Assembly (NCBI GenBank): GCA_012845835.1 | Contig: JABAKD010000003.1 | Span: 1,363,984-1,427,983 of the forward strand | Origin: Undaria pinnatifida | Taxonomy: Eukaryota; Sar; Phaeophyceae; Laminariales; Alariaceae | DNA: 64,000 bases | Reading direction: 5' to 3' | Part shown: positions 45,211 to 58,059 of the stretch, one piece after another | Layout: each line of letters opens with the position of its first letter | Position numbering within the stretch: the first letter of the stretch is position 1 | Program-made: the position numbers and the translations under genes | Notes under the pieces: generated by a model | The model's input: only the letters and a program-made list of their open reading frames with translations | Database searches by the model: none | What the model was told of the DNA's origin: nothing

Positions 45211-48200
45211 TTAGTATCCACCTTGCGCGGCGCCTCCAACACCTGGCTTGGGTGTGTGGCAACGGTTGCACTCCATGCGAGAGGCGAAGCAGTTGTAGCC
45301 ACATCCCGGGCATTCCCTGGAGTTTATGTGGCATCACACGCACGAAGAGGGGTGAAGGCGGGTGGGGGGAGGGGAGGAAACGAGGATTAGACATGCAAGA
45401 GTTAGCATGCAAAAACTAACCCTAACCCCAAACCCTCACACTGATTTCAAGTATGTATAAAAAGTATTGTCCCCCAATACGTGGGTGCAGCTGAGTCACA
45501 ATAACCCTTCTACCATGCAAAAAATATTATCCACACTGATTCTAAGTCATGCCCCCAAAAACGTGGGTAGAGTTTTAGACACAATAGGGAACCCCGGACA
45601 TTTTTCAAAGGACAAAACGGAGCTGCTTCACGCCACAGCAACTGCTGTGATAAGTGCAGCTGCCGTCAGCTGGGTTCAGGAGTACTACCGCCGTGGGGGT
45701 CACAAAATGAAAAAAGGGGAAAAAATCTTGCGAATTGCAAATTATGATACCTAGAATAACAAATAATTAGCCATCGCGCGTGAGTAACCTCGTGCGTAAC
45801 CTCGCAAGTAACACCGACCAGCCCAGGCAAGCTTACAGCTTAGTCTTACACCTGGTGTCTGGAATAATTCTGATACCAGGGCATCTATGAATATTTTTAT
45901 ATGATAGTTAAGGTAGTGGGAAGGTAGTGGGCTTCCTTGGATACTTTCAGTTTTGACTAGTTTGATTGTTTCTCCGGAGGAACAATACAGCAATCGATTT
46001 CAGATTTCAGTCAGAAAAATATTATTCCATACACACGGAAGGAGATTACCGGTATGTCACTCACTATCGTCCTGCTTGAAAATTTGAAAAGAGTTTTTTC
46101 CCTCGGTTCAACATGTAACACCACCGGGGTTTCAAGCCAACCACATCTCGACGGACTGGTCGCGCTGGATGTAGGTGGGTGAAAATACCAATTTACTGTA
46201 AAGACCACACACCCACCAACGTTCCGAAGGGCAAGCTATACCCTGGCATATACCTGGTACTGGTAACAGCCGCCACAAGGAACGCGATGGGTCTTACTAT
46301 CCCGAAAAGCAAAAAAAAACGTTACGAACTTGACACACGAAAACGCGCTACAGCAGTAGTAATAGTTTGACCATAAGGAGCAAATAAACAAAAAAGGGAG
46401 CAAAAACAGACACAAGAGAAGGAGGGGCTTTCGTACAAAAGACGTTGGCCACACATCGGGCGGACGTTCAGAGCTCAGCGGAACGAAAAAATGAAGGTAT
46501 TACAAGTCTCACTACCCGAATGCTCGTTGCGGTTGGCATTGCATGGCCAAATCACCTACTAGTACGGTAGATGCATTTGCAATGTTTGTATCTGTCTTCT
46601 CGTACTTTGTGACCACAGAGCTCGTCTCTACGAGGCATTAGCACGGACACTGGTTGTGCAGGTTGTAGATGTGGGTGGAACAATCAGTTTAACATGAACT
46701 CACACTCTCTCTGATCACATGAAGACACGAGAGCTATGAGTTACGAGTGTGCGTGTACCACTTTTGGCTTGCTCGTGATTTTCCCTGGGGTATTTTCTAC
46801 TTTTAAGGGTGACTGGAGTCTGTCCTGTGTCCTGTGACGACGGACTTGGTTATGCGAGTTAATGTGAGATCAGCAACATTAGGGGTCTATCAATAGAGAT
46901 GATTGCCTTTTTATATTTTCGTTTTGTTCCGCTCGCCAAAACTGCAAAAACGCAAAATACGATACTCGAAGTTCGGTATTTCATATTAATTACACCTGTT
47001 GAAAAAGAAACCAAACTTCGAGGATGTGTAATGCTTCCACTCATTTACATGCAGCACAACCATTGTCCGTGCTCCTGCTTCCTACAGAGACGTGCTCAGT
47101 GGTAACAAACTACCAGGCAAATATAACATTGTTGTAACATTGCACATTGCAAATACGTAAGGTGATTTGACCATGCAATGAACCGCAATGAACACGCGGG
47201 CGAAAAAACATGTAAGCCAGCACACCAGACTAATTGCACCAAAACGGGGGGAAAAAGAAAAACAAAAGAATAACACAATGGGAAACAAATACTTAAGGAG
47301 ACAAGACGGCACCATAAATAGAAACAAAAGCACAACAGCCAGCCACCGAGTAGTGTATTGGGGTTGTACTTTCTATTTTCGACTAATAGTAACGAGACTA
47401 ACTTTATCTACGGCGAACATAACATTTTTTACGTGTAATATCATACCTCATACAAAACAAAAGTAGGTACGAGCAATTAGAGAATGTTGCAACGGGGGAG
47501 GATCTAAATTCTAGTACTTCTAATGAGGGTTTGGGTAACCCAGATTCGACTTACGTACTATAAATAATATCATTATGTAAACATGAACAGATAGTTTATC
47601 CACCAATGAAGCGTGGAAAACTGAAAAGTTCAGTTGCAATGGGAATTCACTCTGAAATGCAAGTCGTAAACATCGTGGTACATATCACACACAGCTTGCA
47701 AAGATGAGTTTCGACGAAATCTTCGATCTCACAGCTGGAGTGTATTTTAATTTTTATAATATCCCCAACGTGCGGGTGCAATTGTAAATACAGCATGTAA
47801 GTTGTGCGTTTCAAGGCGGATCACTACTTCCGACTCAAGTGGATAGTTCTCAAACTGCTCCGGCTGAGGGGGTGCAAGTTACACGGCGGATGATTACGAT
47901 GCATCTCGGAACGAAAGTGGATCATTCCGAAACTGGTGTGGGTGCGGTGTTGGTGAGAACTCGGGCCAAAAGGCGGCGAAACGCTGACGCACTGCTCTTC
48001 TGATGTCTCTATTTTCTGTACGCCCGTCGCGGCGAGTACATGCAATACGCGCGTGCGTCAGAGCGGGGGACCGCCAGGCACCAGACAAAACAACAGACAC
48101 AACCGAGAACACACATGGCACGCCTGAGCGACACCTGGTACTCGTTATCATAAGTCTACCAGCGTAACCCTGGGATACTCTTGCCAGGGACTGGAAATAA

Positions 48201-51200
48201 AGATTTACTGTTGTGTCACATTCCTCGTGGAGGATATGCTCAGAGGTTAGTTGCCGCGTCTACTGGGCAGGGTCAAGGTCAACATGTAGAAATCATTGGA
48301 AAGCGACCGCTATAAATAGACGCTCGTACGGGGGCAATCTCGGGCGGTAGTTAATACGTATACCAGGTATTGCGTACAACAGCACGAAGAGGCTGGAGAG
48401 GGCAAAGATTCATACGTAGAGCATCGCAGCGAAACTATTCCATGCCGGATCGACGTTCTTTTTACTTTGACTATGTTTTTGAACCTACAGGCATCGTTCA
48501 GACAGATACTTCAAATACGTCAGCGGTGTGTTCCAACAGGTCGCATGGTCAATACTCAATTTCAAATACGCCAGGTTGGTGAGTACCGCATGTTGAGTGG
48601 TCGAAACTCAGCTTAGCAAGCTGTGCGATACGGGCGCGCGATTTCTGAACATTTCAGCATTTCCTGCAGTTTCTACCATGTGCTTCACATACCAACCACA
48701 ACCAGTACATGCTATCTGGCTTTGCTAAATCAACGAGAAAAACTCCACCGATATCAACTAGAAAAACTCCATCGATACCATACTCGGCTATCAGTGACCA
48801 AACGGGGGCTGCGGGTTCTCGGTGCAAAACAGAACGGCTGCAGGTGCTCAACATATATGATGTGAGTACGGTGGTACCACTCTCCAAATACAAAGCAAAA
48901 CCGTACTTATCACTTTTCGAAATCTGTGATGGAATGCTGGGCAGGGATAACGTCACCGGGCATATCATAGAGCATACCCAAGGGGACGGGGTATCTTTCG
49001 CGGGAAAGGCGAGAGAGCCACCAGCAATCAATTGAGTAAGCGCGCCATAAATACTCAAAGACATCAAAAAACAGAAACATCGAAAAAACTACAGATGTGC
49101 ACAAAAGAAAACATAGATTAAACAGAGTGGACATACAACCAAGCATCAAGCACCACACAACAAAAGTGAGAATCTAAACTTTTGCATGCAGATGTTTCAC
49201 ATGTTCAAATCAACATGCTCACTGCTACCTGGTAGATGTGGCACCAGCATACAAAGCTCTACGATCTGTACGAATATGCAAAACCTGTATCAAACAGACT
49301 GCGCCAAAACAGCAACTCGAAGGAGGCACAAATCAACTATTCTCATCGCCCGCTGTTCGCTGTTGGCCGTGCAGCACAACGGGAACTTTGCCGATGACGT
49401 AATATGCCCGCACATTAGATCGGTTCGTCCCACCTAACGACATGGACACATCACTATCAATACGAGGAATCACAGCGTCCATCCTGATTCTTCATTCTAC
49501 TAGAGATGTATATTCTGTGGTCACAGACTGTCAGACAATAAACCAAAAACAAACAATCGCAGATGAGAACATAGAAAGGCAAAATAAACTTCAGCGTACC
49601 GGGTACGAATAACAGCAAAAATAAGCCAAATACAGAACAAGCCAGAAAGAAACCTGAAGGACTCCCGGAATGGAACAAAGACAAGCAATATAGAGACACA
49701 AGGATGTCCTCTCTCATGTGCCGCGAAGGCTCTGCAAGCGTGTGGTGCATCGCTATCAACAGGAACGAACGAAAGCGGAAGCAGATATAGAGAACAAACG
49801 AAAGAGAGAAATGTCATCGTACCAGGTATTGCAAATTACAAAAAAACAGAAAAAGCAAAGAGCATACCACTCCGACATTTCACTATTTTCCCTGCTACTG
49901 CTGTACTAGCTGTAGACTTATATCAACCGCGGCACATACATCAGAAGAGAGCCGAAGACAGCGGCAGAAAGCACAGCAGGCCTCAACCCAATCCAACCCA
50001 AGCAACATCGAGCTATACCCGCTACAGGCGAGAGATTCACGCACACACAAACCTCAACATTTCCACGAACGGGCTTGCGCGTGCCTCGTACCTGGTACGT
50101 AACAAAAGAAAACCAAAAGCTCATGAAAAAATCTGTTTTTTTTCCTGCACCGCGTTCCTCAAAAGGTGCTTGCCTCCCCTTGTTTATTGCCTGCCCTCCC
50201 AGCCCCCCCGGCTCCAGTCGTCGTGTGATCAATCCACCGCAACGCTGAGAAGCGTACCAATTAACAACTCCCCTCCCACCGATTGGGTATGCTTACATTG
50301 TGTCTTGTTTTGTTGCAAAAGCACACGGAAGCAGCGGCGGCGGTTCAGCGCCGCACACTGAAAAGCTGATCCATGCTTGCTTCATTTTTTTGCCATCATA
50401 CGGCAAACAAAGCAGCAAACAACGCAGCACGAACCAACACACGAGCACCAGCAGCAGCAAGGCAACCAAACAGCAACCAAATAAGGAACAGATCAGCAGT
50501 TTACCATGCCGCAAGCAGAGCAAGCACACCCACACGCGGGCAGCAACGGCAACAACAACGAACGCCCCCCCCCCCCCCGCTCCCCTCCGTTCCCCTAGAG
50601 AAAACCACCAAGGGTAGATATCTATGATCAATCGCCCCCCTCCGAAACTCTCTCTCAGTCTTACCAGTCTCCGGGCCTCTTGTTGTAGCCACCACCACCG
50701 CCGCCACCGCCGCCACCGCCGTAGCCACCACCGTATCCACCACCACCGCCGCCATACCCGCCACCACCGCTAAATCCACCACCACCACGCTCACCATAAC
50801 CACCGCCACCCGCACCCTCCGGTTTGCGCGTTGGGCAGCGGTTGCACTCGGTGCGAGAGGCGAAGCAGTGGTTGCCGCAGCCGGGGCAGTCCCTGGGAGG
50901 ATTGGGTGGCGAGGGCGTGTGTGATGGGAAGGGTGGGCAGGTGCATTGGTGAGTGCAGCAGCATAGTAGGAATGCGTGGGGGGGAAGCAAAACAAGGAGG
51001 ACGCAAGGGTGTGTTTGGCTGTGAGGCAAAGCGAGGGTGCTGTGCCATGTGTGTTTGGGGGTATAGGGTGTGGTGGGTTTTATCTGTCGAACGTCGGTGG
51101 AGAACGCGCCGTGTTTGTCCGTTGGGAGGACAACAAAAAAGCTGAGCGAGGTGCACGAGGGAACACAAGGGGGTGAGGGAGTGTGCCTTGCCTTTCTGCA

Positions 51201-51672
51201 ATCCGACATGGGTAAGGAAAACGTCGCAAAAATAATCCGACTCGTGGGGAAGATTTCACCAAGAGGCGGAGGAGCACGCAGGGCCTGCTAGTGGCAATGC
51301 TCACCAGTCACCGGGCCTCCGGTTGTAGCCACCACCGCCGCCACCTCCACCGCCGTAGCCTCCTCCACCGTAGCCTCCACCTCCTCCACCGTATCCACCG
51401 CGACCACCTTGGTATCCGCCCCCACCACCAATGTCACCGTACCCGCCACCAACGGCACCGGCACCATCGGGCTTAGGCGTCTGGCATCGGTTGCACTCGA
51501 TGCGGCTGGCGAAGCAGTTGTTTCCGCAGGATGGGCACTCCCAGTCTCCGGGCCTCTTGTTGTAGCCGCCTCCTCCTCCGCCACCGCGTTCTCCGCCGCC
51601 CCCGCCGCCCCAGCCACCGCCACCACCGCCGCCACCGCCACCACCACCGCCACCCTCGTTATAGTAGCTCAT
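45211..51672 (-). CDS. Glycine-rich protein with three RanBP2-type zinc fingers, three exons
   Basis: Exons 51672-51305, 50892-50665 and 45316-45211 give 233 residues. All phases agree, with donors GACTG|GTGAGC and GACTG|GTAAGA and acceptors cctcccag|GG and actccag|GG. MSYYNE is followed by poly-Gly and three fingers of the form W-x-C-x2-C-x10-C-x2-C: finger 1 W44 with C46/C49/C60/C63, finger 2 W123, finger 3 W199. Each is preceded by RPGDW and contains NCFASR or HCFASR. Both introns split the finger's Trp codon at the same place (TG|G). Linkers are GGY/GGG-rich, like FUS/TAF15-type RNA-binding proteins. RanBP2-type fingers bind single-stranded RNA, so a nuclear RNA-processing role is likely but inferred. 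Intron 2 is 5.3 kb. The Asn usual four residues after the second Cys is Cys in all three fingers. Confidence 0.9.
46590..46710 (+). repeat. Dispersed repeat C
   Basis: TGTGACCACAGAGCTCGTCT, GCACGGACACTGGTTGTGCA and ATCAGTTTAACATGAA recur at 21705-21810 (-), 58185-58320 (+) and 61150-61440 (+). The preceding CGTTGCGGTTGGCATTGCAT recurs at 58138 and, reversed, at 47180. Confidence 0.7.
47040..47220 (-). repeat. Dispersed repeat C, reverse copy
   Basis: The reverse complement has GGTGTGCTGGCTTACATG, CGCGTGTTCATTGCGGTTCA and AGCACGGACAATGGTTGTGC, matching 58090-58270. Confidence 0.65.
47688..47763 (+). repeat. Dispersed repeat I, copy 2
   Basis: CACACAGCTTGCAAAGATGA and CTCACAGCTGGAGTGTATTT as at 24062-24148; the copies are near identical over ~75 bases. 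Confidence 0.7.
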
Positions 51673-53995
51673 CGTTTAGGTACGGCGATCTTTTTGTTAA
51701 GGGAGAGGGTCCTGCGTGTGCGTGGTGGTGTGGGAGTGGGGATGAGCGACTTGGAGGCGTAGGCGATACAAGCTGTCTGTATGAAACTTTGGGGAACGAA
51801 CGGGTCAACCAAAGCACGCCGAAACGGAGAGTTTTGACCAATTATGTATTTACCCGAATGTATAGTTTTCTTGTCCCCGTTCGACCCGTTCAAGAAAAGA
51901 TGAGAACGCCATAAAGTATTGTTAACTCCTCATTTCAAAGCGTGTGGATTTTGCTGAGTGTACCTACCCTCTGGAGCCCTGCTGGAACGATGCTGTTGAG
52001 ATGGTGAGATGCCTCTGACGTGCTGCGAAATACCCGTACGGTCGATAGTGAGGATCGTAGAGTAGGAATTGAGGTTGCTGTTGCAAGAGCTTCTAGAAAG
52101 GCCGCGTACTGGGACCATCATACAGGTAACGTTTCGCACTACAAGTATTTATCGTCCAAAAGGTGTAGACTACGATGGTACCGGGGTACGTGACCAATAT
52201 ACGTGTTTAGCATCAGAAGTTGCTACGAATAGTGTGGCGGGCAGCACACGATAGTAGCGGACCGCTGCTGCAAGGTGCAAGCAGTTTGCTGGTACCACTC
52301 TCGTAGCACCGTTTCGGTCACGCACGACTTTATCGTCGCCTGCTCTCCCCTCTCTTCGAACATTTGTGCGAATACGTCAGCAAGCTCTCAGCACTTTCAG
52401 CAGTCCTATTAATCTGTCCTTCCAATCTCTACCCCACACCACCGTTACCTTGCTGTTGGTCTGAGTTTCTTCAAACAAGCGCCAGCTGCTGCTGCTCTGT
52501 CACGCACTTGAGCTGCGAAAGTCGTCCATTGTGTATAGGCGACAGTGTAGAAGAGGGTAGCTGCTTTAATACAGCAGCAGCAATACAGCAGCAGCAGCAG
52601 TCTTCGGAGGTGGATTCCGCCTTGAGCCGCCTGTGGCTTGTGTCTGCCTTGGTTGTATTCCAAGTCCAACATGGCAGCTTGCTGGCAGTTACGCCTGCGT
52701 CCATCGTATTATGTACTGCTGCAGCTGGTATTAACGTGAAGTACCAGGTTCACTGGTTATACGTACATCATACCACCGGTTACCTTGTGCCTGGTATGCT
52801 GGCGACCCGATGTCTCGTTGTATAGTAGTAGCCGACGCAGCAATGTGCATGTACAGCAGCGGTAGCAATAGCTGTTCAGCAGTACAAGTATATTGTTCGT
52901 ATGCTGCTGCATTCCGGTCTATTCACACCTGCACATTACTTACGGAGACAGGAGAGTACGGTAACAGCAGGAGACGACAAAGCAACAATATCCTGTCTCC
53001 TCCGCCGTCAGCACTGACAATGTCACCGCTAGCGTTACATGCGGAGTAGTTTGCTCGCTCGTGCTGATGGCGTTACGTCCTACCTCCGTGTGTATTATAC
53101 AACAGAAGTATCGTCCACTTAGATTGTCCAAAGAAGCTGCACCAACGTTTTCCGGGACACGCGACTTGAAACTAGCGTGATGTACATACAGTCTATGTTT
53201 GCAGTTCTGCTTTATTGTTACCTTGGTGTGAAATAAAATGGAGCGAGAGTAGAGTGGTGGTAGTGATGGTGATGGTGAGGTAGGAGTGTGAGCGAGTGCA
53301 TCGTACTTGCAGTGGGCCGCGTGTATTCCAAGGTAATACTTCAGAAGTACAGTATCATAGTATGGTTTGTGAAGAGAGGTGCAGAAAACACAATGAACCA
53401 TACGAAAACAAGCATGCGCGTGTCGACCTCCTCCCGGCCGAAAAGTTATACTGGTAGGATATGTTCGAATTTCTTTTCATGTAAACATTCGAAATTGGGA
53501 ACCTAGACTAGACAATAATCGTCCAAATAAAAAAAAAACGTTCCAGTAGACTTGGGGGATGAAGAATGGACACAGTGGAAAACATGCTGACCAATCGGAC
53601 AAACTACGTTTTTAGCCTGCAAGCAATTAGCTATCATAATCTATATACTCACCGGTGTCAACAACTAATGCCTCAGCATCTCCATTCTTAGAGCTGCCGT
53701 CCGCGTTCGTAGTGCGTGTCTATCGCGAGCAATGACGAGCGGTGCTCGGTTGCTCGTCTCCTATCATACAGGCTACCAGTATGGTGATAGTCATTCACGT
53801 TTAAAAAAAAATGAGAAGTACACTTCTTCAGTTGTGAGATGGAGGATTTCGTCGAAACTCAATTTTTGCAAGCTGTGTCTTATACTTCGATTACGCGTCC
53901 TGCGGGTGTTATGTTCTCATGAAAGACACAACTTTGGCAATATACCAGTAATCATAGCCCATGCTGTCGGTGTTGTCGTTATTACCGATACTCGT
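51673..53995. other. Upstream flank of the zinc-finger gene and intergenic
   Basis: No TATA-like or other promoter signal can be assigned with confidence. CAG/CTG clusters occur at 52480-52600. A fragment of repeat I (reverse) lies at 53815-53882. No gene is supported. Confidence 0.5.
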
Positions 53996-53999
53996 AAGC

Positions 54000-54630
54000 A
54001 ACTCCTCTCGAAACTTCACCTCCCAAACAAGCGTAGCTAGATTTTTTGCCGGAACGCAGAACGCCGTTGGCGTGTTGACAAAAGGGGTTTGTCCAGAATG
54101 TCACAGGCCGCAGCTGTCCACTGAACCCGGGGAGCCCACAACTAACCCCTTATTCTCCGAGAAAGACCGGCCTTGTGTCTTACTTTTATGGCAATGCCCC
54201 TCCATACGAGGTATATAGCTCCTCTCGAAACTTCGCTCAAACAAGCGAAGCTTGATTTTTTGCCGGAACCCGGAATACCAAGTTGACAAAGGGGTTGGGC
54301 CAGAATCCCACAGGCCGCAGCTACCCACTGGAGCCGAGGGGGGCACAACCAACCCCCTTCTCTCCTAGAATATGGCTAATGACTGCAGTTCTTTGTCTTG
54401 CTTTTGCGGTCATGTCCCTCCGTACGAAGTATTTAGCTCATCTTCAACCTTCCCCCAAACACGCCAAGCTAGATTTTTTGCCGGAACCAGGAACCCCAAA
54501 GAAAATGTTGGCAAAGGGGCTGGGCCAGAACCCCGCAGGCCGCAGCTACCCACTGGGCCCGAGGAGGATACAACCAACCCCCCAACCTCCTTCTTGGATC
54601 TGTAGTACTAAGCAGCTCTTCGCATCTGCC
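54000..54630 (+). repeat. Three tandem ~212-bp units
   Basis: Each unit has CTCCTCTCGAAACTTC (diverged in the third), AGCTAGATTTTTTGCCGGAA, GACAAAGGGG.TGGGCCAGAA, CACAGGCCGCAGCTACCCAC and a Cys/Phe-type T-rich end. The short frames are repeat translations. Confidence 0.8.
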
Positions 54631-55579
54631 TCCCGCAATGGTTCTTGTGTCTCTACGAAGCGCTCGTCAGTTGCTTCCCTCGAGCTCTTCAAAAACGAAA
54701 CAAAATAATGTGTACGTGTAAAGTGGCGGGGGGGGGGGCATAATGGAAAACCATAATCAGGCAAGACTGTTCATTTTTGTTTTTTAATACGATAATACAC
54801 AAAACCAGGTCATGGCTGACTGTTCTGCGCGCCGGAGCCGCCTAAAGGCTACTGGCACGTCGACGCTAGCATCACACTGATGAAGCCACTGCAGTACGGC
54901 CACCGCGGCTAGCTCGAGACAGCTTGCGACGAGACAAGTCCCACGAGTTAGCGCATGTTCACCCGTTCGATTTTGTAGACGCCGGGTTGGTCCGAATCGG
55001 TCATGTACAGGCCTCGTAGTCACTGATGAAAGCCAATGATGATTAGGAGCCAGCAATTTCTTTCGCCCCTTGACGGGCTTCAATTTGCCTTAATTTGCCT
55101 CGATTGGCACCAAGCTAAGCAAGGTTTTAGTGTGGAACGCTCGGCGCTACATCCTTGCTGCACAACTTTGCCTTACTTTAGCTTGACGGGCATCAAGTTA
55201 CAAGGTTTCAGTGTGCAACACTCGGCCGCACGTTTCCCCTTGACTGGCATGTCTCATGGGACCTTTCGCGAAAACCGTCCCGATGTCCCGACACACAGTA
55301 CAGGAAACTGAGCAGACGTACGATCGAACGAACAAACCAATAAACCGAACAAACCGACATCACAATGGGAGAGAAGGAATAAATATAGAACTGTTGTTCG
55401 TAACGGAACCTTTCTACTATCCCATACTAGTTCCAAGTGTTCCAAAAAAATATGTGGGTGCAGTTCTAACTAATGGAAGCCTGTACGCACCCCTCTATGA
55501 AAAGGCTTTTTTTCCAAAGGCAAACGCGACGCGCTCGAACTTGCCTCGTTCTAAACAAAGCGGCTTTATGCAGTAGGCA

Positions 55580-55662
55580 GTGGGGGTGTGTGTGCTCAGT
55601 TCATGCATAGCTGTAGTCGTATGACCGTAGACCCTTGCATCTCTGAAATGTCGAGATGGAGC
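55580..55662 (+). repeat. Dispersed repeat L fragment at edge of TIR island
   Basis: TGCATAGCTGTAGTCGTATGACCGTAGACCC and CGAGATGGAGC parallel 3421-3485. The repeat breaks off where the terminal inverted repeat of the island begins, which fits an insertion into it. Confidence 0.55.
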
Positions 55663-57446
55663 GGGGTCTACGAGCACACCCTGGATAATATCCTATTGAG
55701 TATGCCTATTGGCATGCCAATAGGTTGGCGTAGTGCCTATCGATACCTGTTGTTACCTGCAATAGGAGGGTAGCGCTGTCGATCGATACATATTGATGGC
55801 AACACTCTGTCCAAGTCAATTGGTATAATAGCCTATTGTACTTAGGATAGTTGCGTGGAATTTTCGATCGAGACCTATTCGTTTAACTAATAGGTTCCGC
55901 GAAAATGGTACCAGGTATAATGGTAGGCTATTGCTCTTGGGATATTGGTGCGAAATTGTCGATCGATACCTATTGATGACAACAATAGGTTCAGCGAAAA
56001 TGGTACAATAGACTGTTCTTGGGATTATTGTGTGAAATTGTCGATCGATACCTATTTATTTGACCGATAGGTCAGGAGAAAATGGCACAATAGGCTGATG
56101 GTCAAAGGATGGGTGTGCGAAATTGTCAATCGACACCTACTGATGACAGCAATAGGTTTAATTGGAAATTGCAATAAGCCACTGAGTACAATCCATCGAT
56201 ACATAGGTACAATTGATACTCCTACAATACATTGGTGTTCTGTTGTGCAACAGCGCGTATAATGTCGATTGATATCCCGAAAAACCTATCATTCAGCGCG
56301 TTCTTTTGAACGAGAAGGTGTAGTGTATCTATTTATCGTGCTTTAAGCGCTAGATTTCAACGATAGGGTTCACCTCGAAGTATATTGTTTCAAGCAGTAG
56401 ATTCCAATCGATGGCCTTACAACTTCATTACACTGAGCAATAGGCATCGATCGATTCCTTTGCAAAGCTATTGAGTTGAGCGATAGGTATCGATCGATAC
56501 CCTTTGCAAACATGTTCAATTGAGCAATGGGTATCGATCGATGCTCTTGCGAACCTATTGTATCGATAGAAAGACATCACTGCACACCTATCGCTTTAAC
56601 TAATAGACATCGACCAATGGCGGCGTAAAGGTATTGTTCGAACGATATCATGTCAGCGATCATTTACAAGCTCTATTGGTGCCCAATATGCTTTTCAATA
56701 TACAAATTTTATTCGCCCGATGGCCTATTGCATAGGGTATTATCCAGGGTATCAGAAGCAACTGAACAGCATACAAACAGATTCGTAGAACAGCTGTTTT
56801 GCGCCAGCGGTCATATGTACCACATCGAATAACTGAAATATTGAATACTCCACAACAATATCGAAGTATATCCGTCTTCCGGATGATCGGTAGTGACCCA
56901 TCGTTGCCGTCCCGAAACGCATTGTTCTTGGTTCTCTCGAATGAGTTGATTGTTGTTGTCGTATCATTTGTACATCGATTGATATTGTTGGCCATTACCT
57001 GATAGGTGATAGGTATTCATATCGACACCTACATCCGAATCAACATAAAGATGGAAAGGTCTACCGATACCTGTTATCCGAAACATTAGAATAGTGACAG
57101 GTCTATCGATACCCACTGTCCCAAACAATATACAGGTGAAATGATCTATCGATACCTACTGTCCCAAACAATATGCAGATGGAATGGTTTATCGATACCT
57201 ACTGTCTGAAACCACGGAACGGCAAAAAGGTCTGTCGATACTTACTGTCGGAGACAATAAGTGCCGTTTTTCCCAGTTCCCATATTATATCGCCCAAACA
57301 GCACCTTTCTGGAAATATTTGTCGATAGCTATCTGTTTCGGCAACAGCTTTTGACATTCGATGGCAATAATCTATTGGCCGAACCATAGATCAGTGAATC
57401 CTATTACCTTGAACCTATTATCCAGGGTGTGCTTGACGAGACCCCC
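55663..57446. mobile_element. 1.78-kb TIR element filled with ATCGAT/CCTATTG hairpin satellites
   Basis: The left end contains GGGGTCT, then AGCACACCCTGGATAATA. The right end is the exact inverse of the 18-mer followed by AGACCCC. The interior has at least a dozen ATCGAT sites, mostly as (A/T)TCGATACCTA, and many CCTATTG/CAATAGG pairs that can form short stems. Period is about 95 bp at 55790-56190, about 58 bp at 56400-56590, and about 45-60 bp at 57000-57260. The longest frame is 111 codons without a motif, so no transposase is encoded. Confidence 0.8.
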
Positions 57447-58059
57447 GGGCTGACTTCCGGCGGAAGAGCCGGGGGGATTGTGCGGAGCAGAGAGAGGTTA
57501 AAGGGAATGAACAACAATCGGAGAAACGCGTCATAGCTACGAATTATATGGGCAACGCTCTAAATCAATTGCCCCAGGGGGCAATTAGCTCGATGTTTCC
57601 TGCAGCGGTACCACTACGTAATTTATGACAAGACCGTTTGGGGCAAATATGTCAGGAGACGGCACTTTGACCCCTTGACCGACGGCAATTTTCCAATAAT
57701 TTACCGTGATTGACGGCAAACTACTAGGTCTTTAGTCTGGAACGCTTGCTTGGTTTGACACCCTTGACCGATGGACGTTTTCCCTTGGCTGACGTGACGG
57801 TCTCCTGACATCTCTGGTTTTGCGAGGACCCTAGCATGCTTCATTAGGACCGAAAAACGAACAGTGCGGTCTTTTGAGTCGATGTACCCGAAGTACCCGT
57901 AAGCGTGAACGAGTGACATCATGACGCGCGCGTCCACCACCTTGCGTCCATCGTTGTTCGGGCTAATGGGCTAATGGGGTATGACAGTAGCCGTTGTAAG
58001 ATATTTTTGTTGTGCCATGGCAATTCTTACTGTCATACGAAGTACCTTTGTTGTCCATG

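Larger units (their letters stand above)
45317..50664 (-). other. Intron 2 of the zinc-finger gene, repeat-bearing
   Basis: Holds fragments of dispersed repeats C (46590-46710, and reverse at 47040-47220), B (46785-46880, reverse) and I (47688-47763; reverse 48596-48630), and a telomere-like CTAACCCTAACCCCAAACCC at 45416. The plus-strand frame 48709-49035 has no recognisable domain. Confidence 0.7.

Noticed and set aside
48709-49035. Plus-strand frame of 108 codons with fairly normal composition
   Set aside because: It is antisense inside the 5.3-kb intron of the zinc-finger gene, with no recognised motif and no splice or start support.
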